From NCBI GenBank assembly GCA_963966185.1, contig CAWZYM010000233.1, forward strand, positions 1 to 64,000: 64,000 bases of DNA, read 5' to 3'. Of this stretch, positions 34,435 to 46,837 are shown piece by piece (the first letter of the stretch is position 1; every line of letters starts with the position of its first letter). A program made the position numbers and the translations under genes. The notes beneath the pieces are model-generated. The model worked only from the letters and a program-made list of their open reading frames with translations. It did no database searches and was not told the origin of the DNA. Origin of the DNA: Rhabditoides inermis (Eukaryota > Nematoda > Chromadorea > Rhabditida > Rhabditidae).

Positions 34435-37400
34435 TCACAATGAGTTAGTGTTGAAGTGCTCCATCTCCTCCGCGTCTCCGTCCTCCATCGCCGCCTTGAT
34501 CTCGATCTCCGGACGGAACAACTTCTCGAACTTCTACAAAACACGAACATGAACGAGGTTTAGTCTAGCAACCAAACGTTTGTCAGCACCAAGTACCAAT
34601 ACTCTAACGGGATGAAGAAAACAAAAAAAAAGTAACTCGCCTCAGCAGTGGTTCCTTTGGTGGTGCACCACTTCCATAGGGCATAGATGGGTATGCACAG
34701 CATGGATGAGAGGGAGAGGAACCACCCGATGACGTGTCCCCAGAAAGGGTAGTCGTAGTTGTAGGCGTCGATCCGAAGAGGCTTGTATTTGACCAGACCG
34801 AAGATCATCACTCCCTGCAATGGATTGCAGGATGCGAGATGTTGCTTGATCTAGTCAAATTGACGTAAGTTTTACTCTATCAACTAGTGATAAGTATTAG
34901 TTTTTTATAACTTCAGATGTTCTAGCCCCAATGGCGAAGATACTGTGTATTGCAGCACTTTGATTCCCTTCGCTCTTTTTTCACCCGGGGATCGAATTGT
35001 TTACATATTGCTTTGTGCATTTTTCGCGTGCGCGATGAATTGCGTGTGGCATCGCGTGTAAACTGTGGAGTGTGGATGAAGGGAGGGAGAGAGAAAAGAG
35101 AGAAAGAGAAAAACACTGTGAGAACAGAGTACTCAGAAACGATATGAGAATAGGGAAAGGGAAACAATAACCTCCCTCTGCGTGTCTTTGTTAACATTTT
35201 TTACGTTGAATGAATGAGGATCGAGTAGCTTCAGAACCCTGTCGAAACTCCTCTTTGTTCTGTACCGCGCTTCACAAACCATATAAGTCGGTGTCATTTG
35301 TGTTTTTCGAGCGTATTGAGCACTTCGTTTTATTGAGGAAATTCGGTGAGTACGCGATGAAAATTAAGTTCCATGAAAAAGTTGTAATGCACATTATTGT
35401 CTAATCTTTGCATTCTGACAAATATGCGAAGAAAATTTAGCAATTTCGATAAGATAGACAATTTTGCATTCTGGCAAACACGTGTTGCGAATTTCGTGAT
35501 GCAAAAGTTTTTCGAAAAATACGAATGCCGATAAAATCTGCTTCACAAGATCGGCGAATTTGGCGACGGCAGAATTCGCTGATCTTTTGTTGACTATTTC
35601 AGCGAAATTAGCGACGGCAGAATTTGCTGAATTTTCGTTCCTACATTTCTGCGAATATGGCGAGGGCAGAATACGCTGAACTCCAGTTCACAAAAATTGT
35701 GCCACCGAGAGGAATCGAACCGGCGTCTCCCGTTCACCAACCGTCAACCTTAAATATACCACCTCCGCTCTCTCCAAGACGCAGTGAACTGGAGAATGTG
35801 TGCGCGAACATCTATGTAATTGCGAACATCTGTTTAGCTATTCGCATTCCAAAAGGAAGAACAAAGTTCTCGCTGTTGCTGGTATATAAAAACATAGGTG
35901 TTTTTATATACCATCAACAGTCGTTTGCATACTTCTTTTTCAAAATCATGATGGCGCATGTTTCACAACGTTTTAGAATCTCTGCGAACGAGCTGCTATG
36001 GTGTATTGGTAACATTCACGCTTCGTGATCGAGGGACGACGGTTCGATCCCCGTCACTGGCCGAACTTTTGTAAAAGCGAATTTGATTCTTCGCTGTTCA
36101 GCGATTTTGGCCATCGCTAAATTCGCGGAAAACACACAAAGATCAGCGAATTTTGCCGTCGCTAAATTCGCCGAAACCATTCCAATGAAGTTCCTCGAAT
36201 TCTGTCATCGCAATATTTGCAGATTTGATGAAGAATTTTTTTTCTTTGCCCGATATTATTTTGCCAACCCAAATTCCCCATCCGAATTTCGCCGATCACA
36301 TCGTTTGTTAGGTATTTTTTTTTGAATTCTGCTACAATGATGAAGAGGGCGATACTCTCGAAAATCACAAATGATACCGACTTATATTGTATCGCTACCA
36401 TAACTATGTATGAATAAAGATATACATATATCTTTATTCATATATATATATATATATGTAATGTACGGTCCCTAGTTACGTGGATATGTAATGAATTGCG
36501 GGAGACAAATTGGCTGAATCGGATCAAAGCCCATCAATCTCACACCGCAACAGAGGGTGAGGGAGAGAGAGGGGAGAGAGCGCGCGGAAAGAAGAGGGAC
36601 TGAGAGGGGGAGAGGAGTCTGGGGAGAGAAGTGAAAGAGAAAGGACCAGCTGATCGAGTGTACTACGGGTGGAGAGAGAGAGAGAATGGCAACAAATGAA
36701 TTGTTAAAACATTCGCATCTTTTCACCGTCTACATAAAATTGGAACAGACATTCGCAAAGTGCTCCGTGTCTATGTGTTGTCATATTCCACACCTACCAT
36801 AGTGACGGCAGGTGTGGCGAAGCACCAGCAGAACTTCCACCACTTGGACGGGTAGTAGCCGATCATGGACCGCATGTGGTCGTACCAGCGGTCGATGCCT
36901 GCGGGGGTAGAGGGTGGAAGAAGGGATGAGTGACAGTCACTCACCGACAGCCCACGAGATGGCGACACACTCGAAGAACAGCAGCCACAGCAGCGCCCAG
37001 CCAGAGGCCGCGTAGAAGTCGAACAGTTGGAACACGTAGAAGCCACCCTGACAACGATTCAATGCATTTAAAGATGTAATGTGAAGTGGGCTTTGATCCG
37101 ATTCAGCCAATTTTTTTTTTACCATATATTAGTTGTGTACATGTCACATCACTACCATCGGCAGAGTGAGAAATGGCAGGTCATAACGATAAGCTCGAGG
37201 AAACGAGCCGACACTAAGTCAGAGACAAAGAAAAGACACAGAGGCCACAACAAGCACAAACGTTTCAAAGTTTCAAAGACATGGAAACTAGGACAAGTAA
37301 CTTACATTGGTGACCGTGGTGAGACCGATGAAATAGGAGATGATACAGATGACTCCCACAAACAGCTCTCTGCCATACTTGTGACCGCGCATTATACCAG

Positions 37401-38578
37401 GGAACTCGTCCAGAAGAGCCGTGAAGAAGCCTTCCATCGTGCAAAACTGGAAGGAGGGAGTGAAAGAGGGAGGAAGACATATTATAGTTGCACGGTACCT
37501 GTGAGTCGATTCCGAGGAAGAGCACCATGGAGAAGAAGAGAATGGACCAGACGTTGGTGTATGGGAGCTGGAGGATGCCAGAGGGATACGCGAGGAACAG
37601 CAGACCGGGTCCAGCTTGCGCTACCTAGAGAGGAGATGTGTACAGTGTACGATGTACCAGTCTAGCCAGTCTGTCTCACCTCTGCCACACTCTTCTCTTG
37701 CTGCGTCGCCATGAATCCAATGAAGGAGAAGATGACAAAACCGGCAAAGACGGAAGTGCCAGAGTTGACCAGACACACGGTCATGGCTTGCCTGGAATGG
37801 ATAGGAGTTGGGAGAATTGTGTGGAGGGAGGACTGACTTGTACACGTTGTTGTGGTACTTGTTGTAGCTGCCGAGTGCGACCAGTGCTCCCAGACCGAGA
37901 CCATACGAAAAGAACACCTGTGCAATAGTTATGTAATAAAATCCTGATCCTGGATTGCATGAAAACTGGTCAGGTCAGACTAAAGTAATCCAGAATGTAG
38001 TTTTGATTTCTGTTGAGTAGACCGACCTGCGTAACGGCGTCCACCCACACCTTACTCTCGAGAAGACGAGAGAAGTCGGGTTTGAGATAGAACTCCAGAC
38101 CTGGAATCACATCGAATGACATTAGGCGACCACATTGAGCTGCTCACCGAGGGACGCTCCGGGGAGGGTGAGACCGCGGACGAGGAGCAGGAAGAGCATA
38201 CAGTAGGGGAAGGAGGCGGTGAAGTACACCACCTGCAGGGGACACTACTTGAAGGGACGGGAGAGAGTGGGAGGACGCACCTTTCCAGTCCACTTGACTC
38301 CCTTGAATATGCACAGGTAGCAGATCACCCAGGCGACTAGCAGAAACAGTGCGAGGTCGAAGCGCAGGCCGACCGGGTTCTCGATTCCCGAAGAGATGCC
38401 CAGCACTTTGTACCTGCAAAGTTACTTTATTTCTCTCCTGTTTGAACACTGGCATTCTTTTCGCATTACGATCTTTGGATTGCTGTTTGTTATTTCGGCT
38501 GTTAGATGTTTTGAATCACCACACTTGCAGCTGGAAATTGATGACATGTGTGGCGAACAAGGGAGACGCTAAGTGATT

Positions 38579-38625
<47 letters not shown>

Positions 38626-38650
38626 TCTCTCTCTTCTCTCTCTTCTCTCT

Positions 38651-38686
<36 letters not shown>

Positions 38687-40242
38687 CCCTCTCTCTCCTC
38701 TCTCTTTCTCCACTCACTCCCAGAACTCCTTGACGGGGCTGACCACGGCCATATCGGCCGCAGTGCACACAGACCAGTTGGACTTGGGTCCCACGAAAAA
38801 CTGCTTCTTGTACTCCAGAAGGTGGTCCGAGGTGAGCGCCTAGGGTTTGAGATCAGTGAAATAGTAATGTACAATAATCCTTTTTTCAAAACATGTCTGT
38901 ACCTTGACGTTAAAAAACTCGGCGATTGTGCGGTTGCTGTCACAAGGCAGCTTCTCATACTCCGATCGACAGTGGTTCGTATTCCATCTAGAGGGGGGAG
39001 TTGAGAGAGAGGGGAGAGAGAGAGAGAGAGACGTACGGGTTGTCGCAGTTCCTCCAGGGCACGTTGTCGTCTAGTCGCAGACTGTTCCATAGATACGTGA
39101 GAGCCCACGAGAGGACGACAATGTAGTAGACGTTCAGCCAGAACGCCATCACCACAGCCGCGATACCCACGCCTAGAAGATTACCGAATCAACTGAATAG
39201 TTGATCAGCTGATTGGACTGATTGACTCACCCTTGAATATGGGGCATATCTTGAACATGCCGAGTCCTCCGACGGATAGCAACTGACCCCAGCTCGTCTC
39301 GAGAATGAACAGCGGAGCACCACAGAAGATGAGAGAGATGCCGTACGGAATGAGAAACGCTCCTGAAAGTCCAGCAAATTAAACTACAACAACTTGGTTT
39401 TGTCCCCCCTCCTCACTGACTCTTTGTGTTGTCATGGCAGACATGTCATGCGTGCCCCTCCCTGTAACCCGATCCACCGCCCCTCCTATTTGTGTGATCC
39501 AAACTGATCGAAAAACATTGTTGCGGGATACCCGTGGCCGCTATGAAAATGTCATCTCCGGAGTGCGAGTGAGGAGGGGAGATTTCGAGTTGCCGGCATC
39601 TTTCGAGTCGGGCTTACGTTAGAGGGGCGGGGGAGGTTTAGGCCCTTGTGGTAAGCCCCCACAAGAAGCTGTGACAATGGGCGCCGAAAGAAGGCGACAG
39701 ATGGGGGCGACTTATCGAGTTGTAAATGAAACTCCCCTATCAATCATCCCATACAACGTGCGAACCGAGGGGCTTTTGGTTTTGTGGTGGTATGAGCAGG
39801 GGTGCCGACTGAGTGCTTCCCTCTCCTTACTACGCATGATCCATCATTGCGATGACTTGAAGAGAGAGAGAGAGAGTGAGAGAGAGAGAGAGAAGGAGGG
39901 AGATGCCACCCAATTGCACTCTCTGGTTATCACACCTGAGAGGGGGAGTGTAATATGCAACAATCGCTCGCCGCGCGGGATGCAAATTGGATAATTGCAG
40001 CGGTGATCAATGATAGTCACTCACTACTAACCCAGTCAATAGCACACACACTATCACAACCAATCCATTCAACACTCGTATTCCCACGCACCTCCTCCGT
40101 TCTGGTAGCAGAGGTAGGGGAAGCGCCAGACGTTTCCGAGTCCGATGGCGTATCCGATGCAGCTCATGATGAAGTCGGCCCAAGAGGACCACTGCTCCCT
40201 CTGATGGACGGAGGACCCGCGAGAGTGGCTCGACACCTCCAT
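34435..40242 (-). CDS. snf: SLC6 sodium-dependent transporter, GABA/betaine (GAT) type
   Basis: Na+/Cl--coupled neurotransmitter or osmolyte symporter with 12 membrane segments. Start at 40242 ([11 protein letters not shown]), a few bases after an acceptor-like 'ctgcag'. TM1 carries the sodium/substrate signature [23 protein letters not shown] (split across an exon end), then [22 protein letters not shown]3 is [20 protein letters not shown]. The extracellular loop has CDNP and a Cys-containing, N-glycosylable stretch. TM6 and TM8 areas read [18 protein letters not shown] and [40 protein letters not shown] is typical of the GAT/betaine/creatine branch. The end is MEHFNTNSL. Two introns are large: 34820-36790, carrying a foldback element, and about 39370-40085. 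Substrate cannot be told. Confidence 0.85.
35699..35772 (-). repeat. tRNA-like module (minus) in the foldback element
   Basis: On the minus strand a TGGTATATTTAAGG A-box-like motif precedes a perfect B box GGTTCGATTCC at tRNA-like spacing. The T stem pairs imperfectly and the acceptor stem does not form, so it is probably a tRNA-derived segment, not a working tRNA. Confidence 0.45.
35992..36063 (+). repeat. tRNA-like module (plus) in the foldback element
   Basis: A-box-like TGGTGTATTGG at about 35999-36009 and B box GGTTCGATCCC at about 36041-36051. The T arm is perfect (GACGG / CCGTC around TTCGATC), but the anticodon arm lacks the regular five-pair stem and U33. It could be a degenerate or non-canonical tRNA gene. 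Confidence 0.5.
38583..38690. repeat. (CT)n tract in an SLC6 intron
   Basis: About 100 bases of CT with TTCTCT interruptions, in the intron beside the exon coding [10 protein letters not shown]. Confidence 0.9.
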
Positions 40243-41027
40243 GGCCGATCGAGTGACACGGCAGGGGCACGGGCTGCAAACATCGCGGACTATGCATGGA
40301 TACACATTCAGCGATAACCGCGGCACAACGATGATTGACAACGATGATCCTCTTGCAATGCGAATACACCAACGTCCATTTTCACGGTTCTAATGAGAAG
40401 TAGACGGGAGAATGAAATGACACGGTCTGGTCAGGACTATTGAAATTGGAATGTTTACTTACGAGCGGTCACAGCAGTTAACACTTGCTATCTGGGTAGA
40501 CGCAGTACGCACGTGAATGGAAAGCAAAGTCAATGTGAACAACTAGTACCACGCTCTTATCTCGCCCTCCTCGAAAATGGAAAGAAAACGAGAAGAGAGG
40601 AGAAAAACATGGTTCCTTTCGGTATAATGAGGAAATCTCTCCCGCGAATATGAGGCGCGAATGGGGATAGTGGGCTTTCCCGTCCTCTCTCTCCCTCTCC
40701 CTCCCTCCCTCCCTCTCCCTCTCTCTCTCCTCTCGAAATGAGAGACCGCCCTCCATTCTTCTTCCGCCTATCGCACTATCGCAGTATGTGAAGATGTGCG
40801 GGCCACGCACAACAACGAGAGAAAATATTGGCAATTGTGAGATTGTGGAGTAGTAGTGTTTCAATATAGTGCCCTCCTACACTCGAGAAAGAAAGTGGGC
40901 GAGAAGGGAGGGAGAAAGAAAAGTAGGCTATAGCTATTTTTGACGGGTGAGAGCTTATGACAGTTGTTGTGATCAGCAGGGGGTGAGTCGAAATCGAGAG
41001 ATGAGAGAAAGAGTTGCGGGCAGATGG

Positions 41028-41069
<42 letters not shown>

Positions 41070-41775
41070 ATGCAAGGACGGAATAAACAGAGCTGATCCA
41101 GAAAGGGGCGGGGCTAGAGAGGGGAGGCGGACAATGGGGGAGAAGACAAGCACCCCCTGAACGGAAACATATGGACAAGTGGAAGTGGGGGAGAGCAGAT
41201 GAGAAGATGCCACTTGCAAATCACATTGCGAATCAGTGGAAGATGGTTGGATCACACTCAAAGTACGCAAACAGCTTCTGACCAAAGAGTGCGCGCGGCC
41301 TTGGCGACATAGCCATCGTGAACAGACAAGTCCCATGATCGGTGGTTGTAACACTTCACACTTGTGAGTGAGAGAGAGAGAGAGATGCGGATGCAGTGAG
41401 TGTGTCTGCTTTTTGGGTGTTCGATATGGCGGTGCGGGTGATTGATCTGAGTGTATGTCAGTTCGCATCAGTGAAGGGCGCATTGTCCACTTATCATCTC
41501 ACACTCATCCTCGAATGCCTACAATGCTGCGCGGACATTGTGCAATACAACTCTTCAAAATAGGCCAGCAATATCGATTCTTGAATCAAATCTGAATGGT
41601 AACGTGATCGGAGCAATCTTCAAAATGATACAAAATTTCAAAATTAAAATCTTACCGAGGTCCAAAACACTATCAACAATAAATAACAATAACCTGGTAT
41701 TTCACACATCTAAAGCAAAATTGTTCTGAAAATCGATATTTATTAAAGCCAAGTTCACACAGTGCGTTGTGCCAT
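40243..41775. other. Intergenic between SLC6 and UGT genes
   Basis: Upstream region of the SLC6 gene and downstream region of the UGT gene (both minus). Pyrimidine/purine tracts at 40680-40740 and a (GA)n tract at about 41034-41066. Open frames here are low-complexity and show no family similarity. Confidence 0.4.
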
Positions 41776-43270
41776 CTACTCGGTCTTTGCCTTGCCGGCG
41801 CGGACTCCGCAGCAGAGGGAGAGAGTCTTCTTGACCACCCAGTAGACGAGGAAGAGGAGGGAGACGACGACTGCGGCCACTGCAGCCAGCACATCGAGGA
41901 GGAAGTACTGGATGAAGGAGAGGTGGCGGCCATACGGGTCCAGCTGCGGAAGGCGGCCGAACCTGCGGGGAGGACATGTACACACAGCCAAAGAGGGAGA
42001 CCGAAGTTGTTAGGGAGAAAATAGAGAGAAGGAAAGAGAAAGATAGATAGATAGAGATAGGGTGAACGCACTCCATAGTGAACTGTATGTGGTTGACGAG
42101 CAGTTCCTTTGCGTCGAATGGCTGGTTCTCCAGCATCTCTGCGAGGTACGCCGCCGACTCGGCCATACTGAATGATTATTGATACATTTTGATCGATAAC
42201 AAGAGGTAGAACAACAGCCTGTGACTTCGTTTTGAACTCTTTCGTTGTTTTAGTTCTCACCTCTCATCTGCGAGCGCCTTCTCGATCGCCCCCCTGATGA
42301 CAGACTCGTTGTCCAGGTCTGTCTTCCTGTAATTCACTTGGTTACGAAAGGAACAAAGGGGATGGCATACTTGAGAACGAGTGCTCCGCCGTGTCTCTCG
42401 AGCATGCGCGAGTTGCGCATCTGATCCGCGAAAATGGGGATGACGATAGATGGCTTTCCACTGCAACACAACAAGTACTTCAATGGAAGTGCGCGACAAC
42501 TGACCGGAACGCGTTCTCAGTGACACTGCCGAGGCCTCCGTGCGTGATGAAAAGCGAGAGACGAGGGTCGGCTAGAAACAGATATGGATGTGCTCTCTCC
42601 CTCCCTCTTTCCTTCCTCTCTCTCTCTTTCTCTCCCTCCCTCCCTCACTCTCCATCTTTCTCTTACCGAGGAGGTCCGTCTGGGGCGCCCACTTGGTGAG
42701 GAGGACGTTGTCCGGTACGAGGTGTTGTATGGTTTCCGGCTCTTCATACTTCCAGATGAACTGCACATCCGGCATCGAACGGAACACGTTGGTCAGGGGA
42801 AGCCTGCCAATTGATTATATTGCCGTTTATTTCTTTCTTTAACTGTTATTGTATAATGTAATCGTGAAACACTTTCGCTTTGCACATTGCTTACCTGTAT
42901 TTGTCGGGCATATAGATGGCCTTGGCAACAGATCCGAAAGAGACAAACACCTGCAAAGAGACTTACGGGTCATAATCAATTCTTAACAAATTAGAAGACA
43001 GTTGTATGAGGAGAAAAGGTTTCCAACTCACGGTGTGCTTCTTCTTATTGAGTGCCTCATCGAAAGTCTTGTCGAGTTTCTTGGCGGGAGGGACGGAGAT
43101 ACCTCCGATCTCGATCACCTAGATATGTGTTGCGAGGTGGGGCTATAGACACGAGACAGTACCTTGTGAATGACGGGATGAGGGAAGTCTACCAGAGGGT
43201 TGGCGTTGGTGAAAACGAACGACGACTGAGCAATAGCCTCCTGAATGGTTCAATGAATGACTCTAATTCA

Positions 43271-43320
<50 letters not shown>

Positions 43321-44630
43321 CTCACGGCAGTCCCAGGGAAGTCGGGCAGACGCTGACGGAACAGCGCCTCCTCCTGTTCTTGAATCTGAAATCAGCAGAT
43401 CGATACAGTCACCCCTTTTATCAGAGAAAGTGACGACAAAAAGCATCTAATATTTGATATTCACGCCGCTGTATCTGATTCCCGACCTTATCGAAGAATA
43501 TGGTGGAAACGAGTGAGAGTCCGACGTTCTTTGCCCTCTCGATGAACGACATCTTGTCAGAAGACGTTCCCATCGACGCTGAACGAATCGCGTGTCTGTT
43601 ACTACGACTTCGACCAACCAGGCACATAGCTGGGTTGGATCGGCACTCCGATTGCCTTGGCGACGTTGTCGAATAGACCGCCGGAACAGGCAGACACGTG
43701 GTTCCGGATGCCGAGCAGCGCGAACACACCTAGCAAACACGGTGAAAACTCTATTCTGGCATCTGATGTGTGCTCGCACCGTATCCGCACGCATCGAATG
43801 GTTCTGTGATGGCGAGGTCGAAGTTCTCTGCTCGCAGCTGCGACAGCACGCTCTGTTCGTTCAGTACCTTCTCGCACTGCCACGAAAACATGTTCGACAT
43901 GTTAGCCACCATCTGCAAGATGGGAGGGGATGAACGGGGAACGAGTGTTCATCTCATATATGTATATTCCAGTTTGCTTTCATGACTGTAACGTGTGATA
44001 AATGCTCATTCTGTTCGACTCGCCGACATGAGGTCGACAGGATTGGGGTCGATGGTCCACAACGTGCGCATCTGTCCGTTCGGCCCGCGAGACTCGATTC
44101 TGAGGGCATCTGTGCGCGGGTCTACGTCGATCTGGATGACAAGTCAATATCACACCTCACGCATGAATGACTTTGACTGCGATCCGCTTTCCTTCTACAC
44201 CCTTTCTCTCCTAATCAGAGGTGAGACTCACCAGGACGACTTTGGCCTTCTTCACTCCTGTCTTCGGCATGAGCTCCGTGTCGATGATAGACATCAGAAC
44301 TGTCTGCAACAGGTCAAAGTATGCGAATTTGAATCGGATTACGTCACACCGATCACAACCTTCGATGAGGGTGTATAAAGTAAAGGGTGTATAAACTAGT
44401 TGTTGTAAGTAAGTACTTGTGTTTGCTCACCACATTGTGTCCAGCTTCAACGAGTGTGTCGGCGACATGTCCGAGGAAATTGGAGTGGGAATGACCGAAG
44501 AGGGGCGAGTAGATGAGAATCTTGCCGCAGCGGGAACTACAAAAGACATCAGGCCGCGTTCTACGGCACTTCTTCATTTCACTTACCTTGCAGCGAGAAG
44601 TAGGAGTAACAAGACGCTACTCCGAGACAT
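41776..44630 (-). CDS. ugt: UDP-glucuronosyltransferase (UGT)
   Basis: Membrane-bound UGT that conjugates small lipophilic compounds with a UDP-sugar in the ER lumen. About 15 exons. Signal peptide exon MSRSSVLLLLLLAA, then ILIYSPLFGHSHSNFLGHVA typical of nematode UGTs. The N-terminal substrate half runs to about 43450. VFVSFGSVAKA begins the nucleotide-sugar half, followed by FIWKYEEPETIQHLVP, WAPQTDLL and the UGT signature FITHGGLGSVTENAF, KPSIVIPIFADQMRN, ERHGGALVL. A C-terminal membrane anchor (LLDVLAAVAAVVVSLLFLVY) and basic tail (KKTLSLCCGVRAGKAKTE) follow. All parts join in frame. No sign of damage seen. Substrate unknown. Confidence 0.92.
43276..43319. repeat. (CT)n microsatellite in a UGT intron
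   Basis: About 21 CT units between two UGT exons. Confidence 0.95.
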
Positions 44631-45298
44631 GGTGGGTGGCGAGAGTGATTGGTCTCCGGATAGCTCGGATCATTCGCCATCACCTTATCAGATTGATACG
44701 GGCACAATGCTTCTAGAGAATGCGCGCTTATCAAAGTCTAGTGTGTATCTGCGTTCTCCCGCCTTTTTATACAAACTACAGCCTGCAAAACAGATGTAGG
44801 AGAGTAGTAGACAGATATTTTGTAAGGACTTCAACAGTGCGGAAACGAATGTTTTGTGAATGCAGTCATGAAAGAGTGTGCATTGGATTGTATAATCTTT
44901 GTTCTCAGCCCTTGTATCATGTCTCCATCTATATTATCGATATTACAACCAGCGCGGCAGCGCTGGTTGGTTTGTGTTAAGACTAGTCGCGCGCTAGAAT
45001 TGGCAAAAGGCGACTGAACGAAAGGTCCCTTAGAATCTTTGCGAGAACAATGTGATGCTGATAGATGTTATCAGGATGTTAGAAAATGGTTAAGTTTCGA
45101 TTTTGGTAACGCTAGCTGTTGTAGGAAGCGAGATACGCGCGCGCGCCCCCTGAGGAGGCAATCCCCCGTGTACGGATGGTTTTCTAGGGGGGGGGGGGGT
45201 GGCGCGCACCGGCTGCCCCCAGCAGACAGGAGGTGCACATTCCGCACTGCCTGTGGATCGCACTGATATCATTCAGATCGCGTGCTCTGCCGTGCGCA

Positions 45299-45372
45299 CA
45301 GTAGTGTTGTGGTTAGCGATTGCGCCCGTTGAGACACAAGGCTCGAGTTCGGTTCCGGCTGGTTGCAAACTT
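45299..45372 (+). repeat. tRNA-like, SINE-type segment
   Basis: AGTGTTGTGGTTAGCGATTG, then a B-box-like GAGTTCGGTTCCGG, followed by TGGTTGCAAACTTTTT. Spacing and ending resemble the segment at 5.2 kb. No regular cloverleaf. Confidence 0.45.
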
Positions 45373-45571
45373 TTTGTAATATATGATTTTACATAGAAAT
45401 GACATTGGAATTGTAAATTTTCCCATCAGCATTACCTAAACTCTTTTTTTGCAAAATTTATACAATTTGGACTCAACAAGGTGGGTGAACTGTTGGATTT
45501 CTTTAAAAAAATGTTTTGTGGTTCATGTTAATGTAGATAGATTTATATGAAATTCAATAAAAGTACATTCA

Positions 45572-45873
45572 TTATCTTTTAAAAGGACTTCCGTAAGAGA
45601 AGAGTTTGTGTTACTCAACGTAATGCAACAAAAGCTCATGCATTTTATCAATCGAAATAGTACACAAACCTGCTCCAATAGTTCAACAAGATATATATAA
45701 TCGATCGGATACCGAAATCAATTTGCCGACGTACAACATTTGCTCGCATTAGTTTTTATTGCAGAAAGAGCAGGTTTGTTTACTATTTCGATTGATAAAA
45801 TGCATGAGCTTTTGTTGCATTACGTTGAGTAACACAAACTCTTCTCTTACGGAAGTCCTTTTAAAAGATAATT
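45572..45873. mobile_element. Foldback (palindromic) element, copy A
   Basis: Two arms of about 104 bases (45572-45675 and 45768-45873) are near-perfect inverted copies around a 92-base spacer. The outer end is ATTATCTTTTAAAAGGACTT and the inner end ACACAAACCTGCTC (a one-base difference between arms). No coding capacity. Related to the element at 54971-55340. Confidence 0.9.
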
Positions 45874-46667
45874 ATCGATTGCATCTGAATGGCATGACGA
45901 CGCTGCGGGGATCGGGCATGGAGGAGGGATGCGAGAATCGAGTGAACGTCGCCCAGAAGGCGAGACGACATGTCAACGTCGATGCCAGCTGGAACAACAC
46001 TCGTCCGCTTGGCTCTGCTGCGACATTCCGACAGGTAGGAGAGCTCTCGAGACAGAGTTTCAGACACGATCATCACGATTCCGGAGCGCGGCTTTACAAG
46101 TGGTAAGCGCGTGTGCGGCGTGCAGGTGCGTGGGCGTGCCTATCAGGGACCAGTTCACCCAACGAGCTCACAAAGAGGAAGAGGGCGGAAAGAGGAGGAG
46201 ATAAAATCGCTTTAGCCATCGGAGGCGTGCGTCACCCTGTAGGCGGTGTCGCGTGAACGCCCCTTCTCCCTCCATCTCTGCGCGTCTCCGACTGGACCAC
46301 GCAACTCCACTAGCGCCACATCGCCAACCACACCCGAGTACTGCTTCATTCTTCGTAGAATGTTTCCTGTGACCTTGGTGTCCGGATGCCCGGCTGGTCG
46401 CGGAAACGGAGAGACACGCGCGGTGGCAGAGGCTGTGCGCCTTCCAGATCGTCTTCCGCCACGGCCACTGTCGTCTCCATGCACGCGATGCAGTCGAAGG
46501 TGATGGGCGACGGATGGGACATCGAATCACACCAGAAAATGCATGTCGCAGGGTTCTGGTTTGTGAAAGGAGGGAAACTGATTGTGAAGTGAAAGAAACA
46601 CATACATGAAATTCAATTAAATGTTTATTCATACATATAATATAGCTTTCTCATCTGATCCTGAGCC

Positions 46668-46802
46668 CTACTTCCACTTTCCAGCTGGATCCGAGGATAG
46701 CATGGGGTTGAGGATCGAGGTTCCCCCGTCGATGACAATAGACTGACCCACGATGAAGCCGGACAGCTGAAGGAGTGATCTCTCTCTCACTCGCTCCCCC
46801 CC

Positions 46803-46837
<35 letters not shown>

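Larger units (their letters stand above)
35275..36398. mobile_element. Foldback element with two tRNA-like modules, in an SLC6 intron
   Basis: Terminal inverted repeats: ATATAAGTCGGTGTCATTTG at about 35281 and its near-complement CAAATGATACCGACTTATAT at about 36368. Inner inverted arms at 35551-35590 and 36137-36176 both contain GCGAATTT-GCGACGGC-AATTCGCTGATC. The space between holds two tRNA-like sequences in opposite orientation. About 1.12 kb in all; no transposase frame, so non-autonomous. Confidence 0.7.
44631..46667. other. Intergenic region, UGT to short-chain dehydrogenase
   Basis: Contains a tRNA-like segment (45.3 kb), a G-run at about 45187-45198, a foldback element (45572-45873) and a GC-rich segment at 45890-46600 with long open frames on both strands. 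Minus-strand reading of the GC-rich part gives plausible but unrecognised protein sequence (for example MIVSETLSRELSYLSECRSR, ITFDCIACMETTVAVAE). It may be a broken gene or element; I could not build a model. Confidence 0.35.

Noticed and set aside
38500..38770. SLSLSL / REREREK frames near 38.6 kb
   Set aside because: Translation of the intronic CT tract on both strands.
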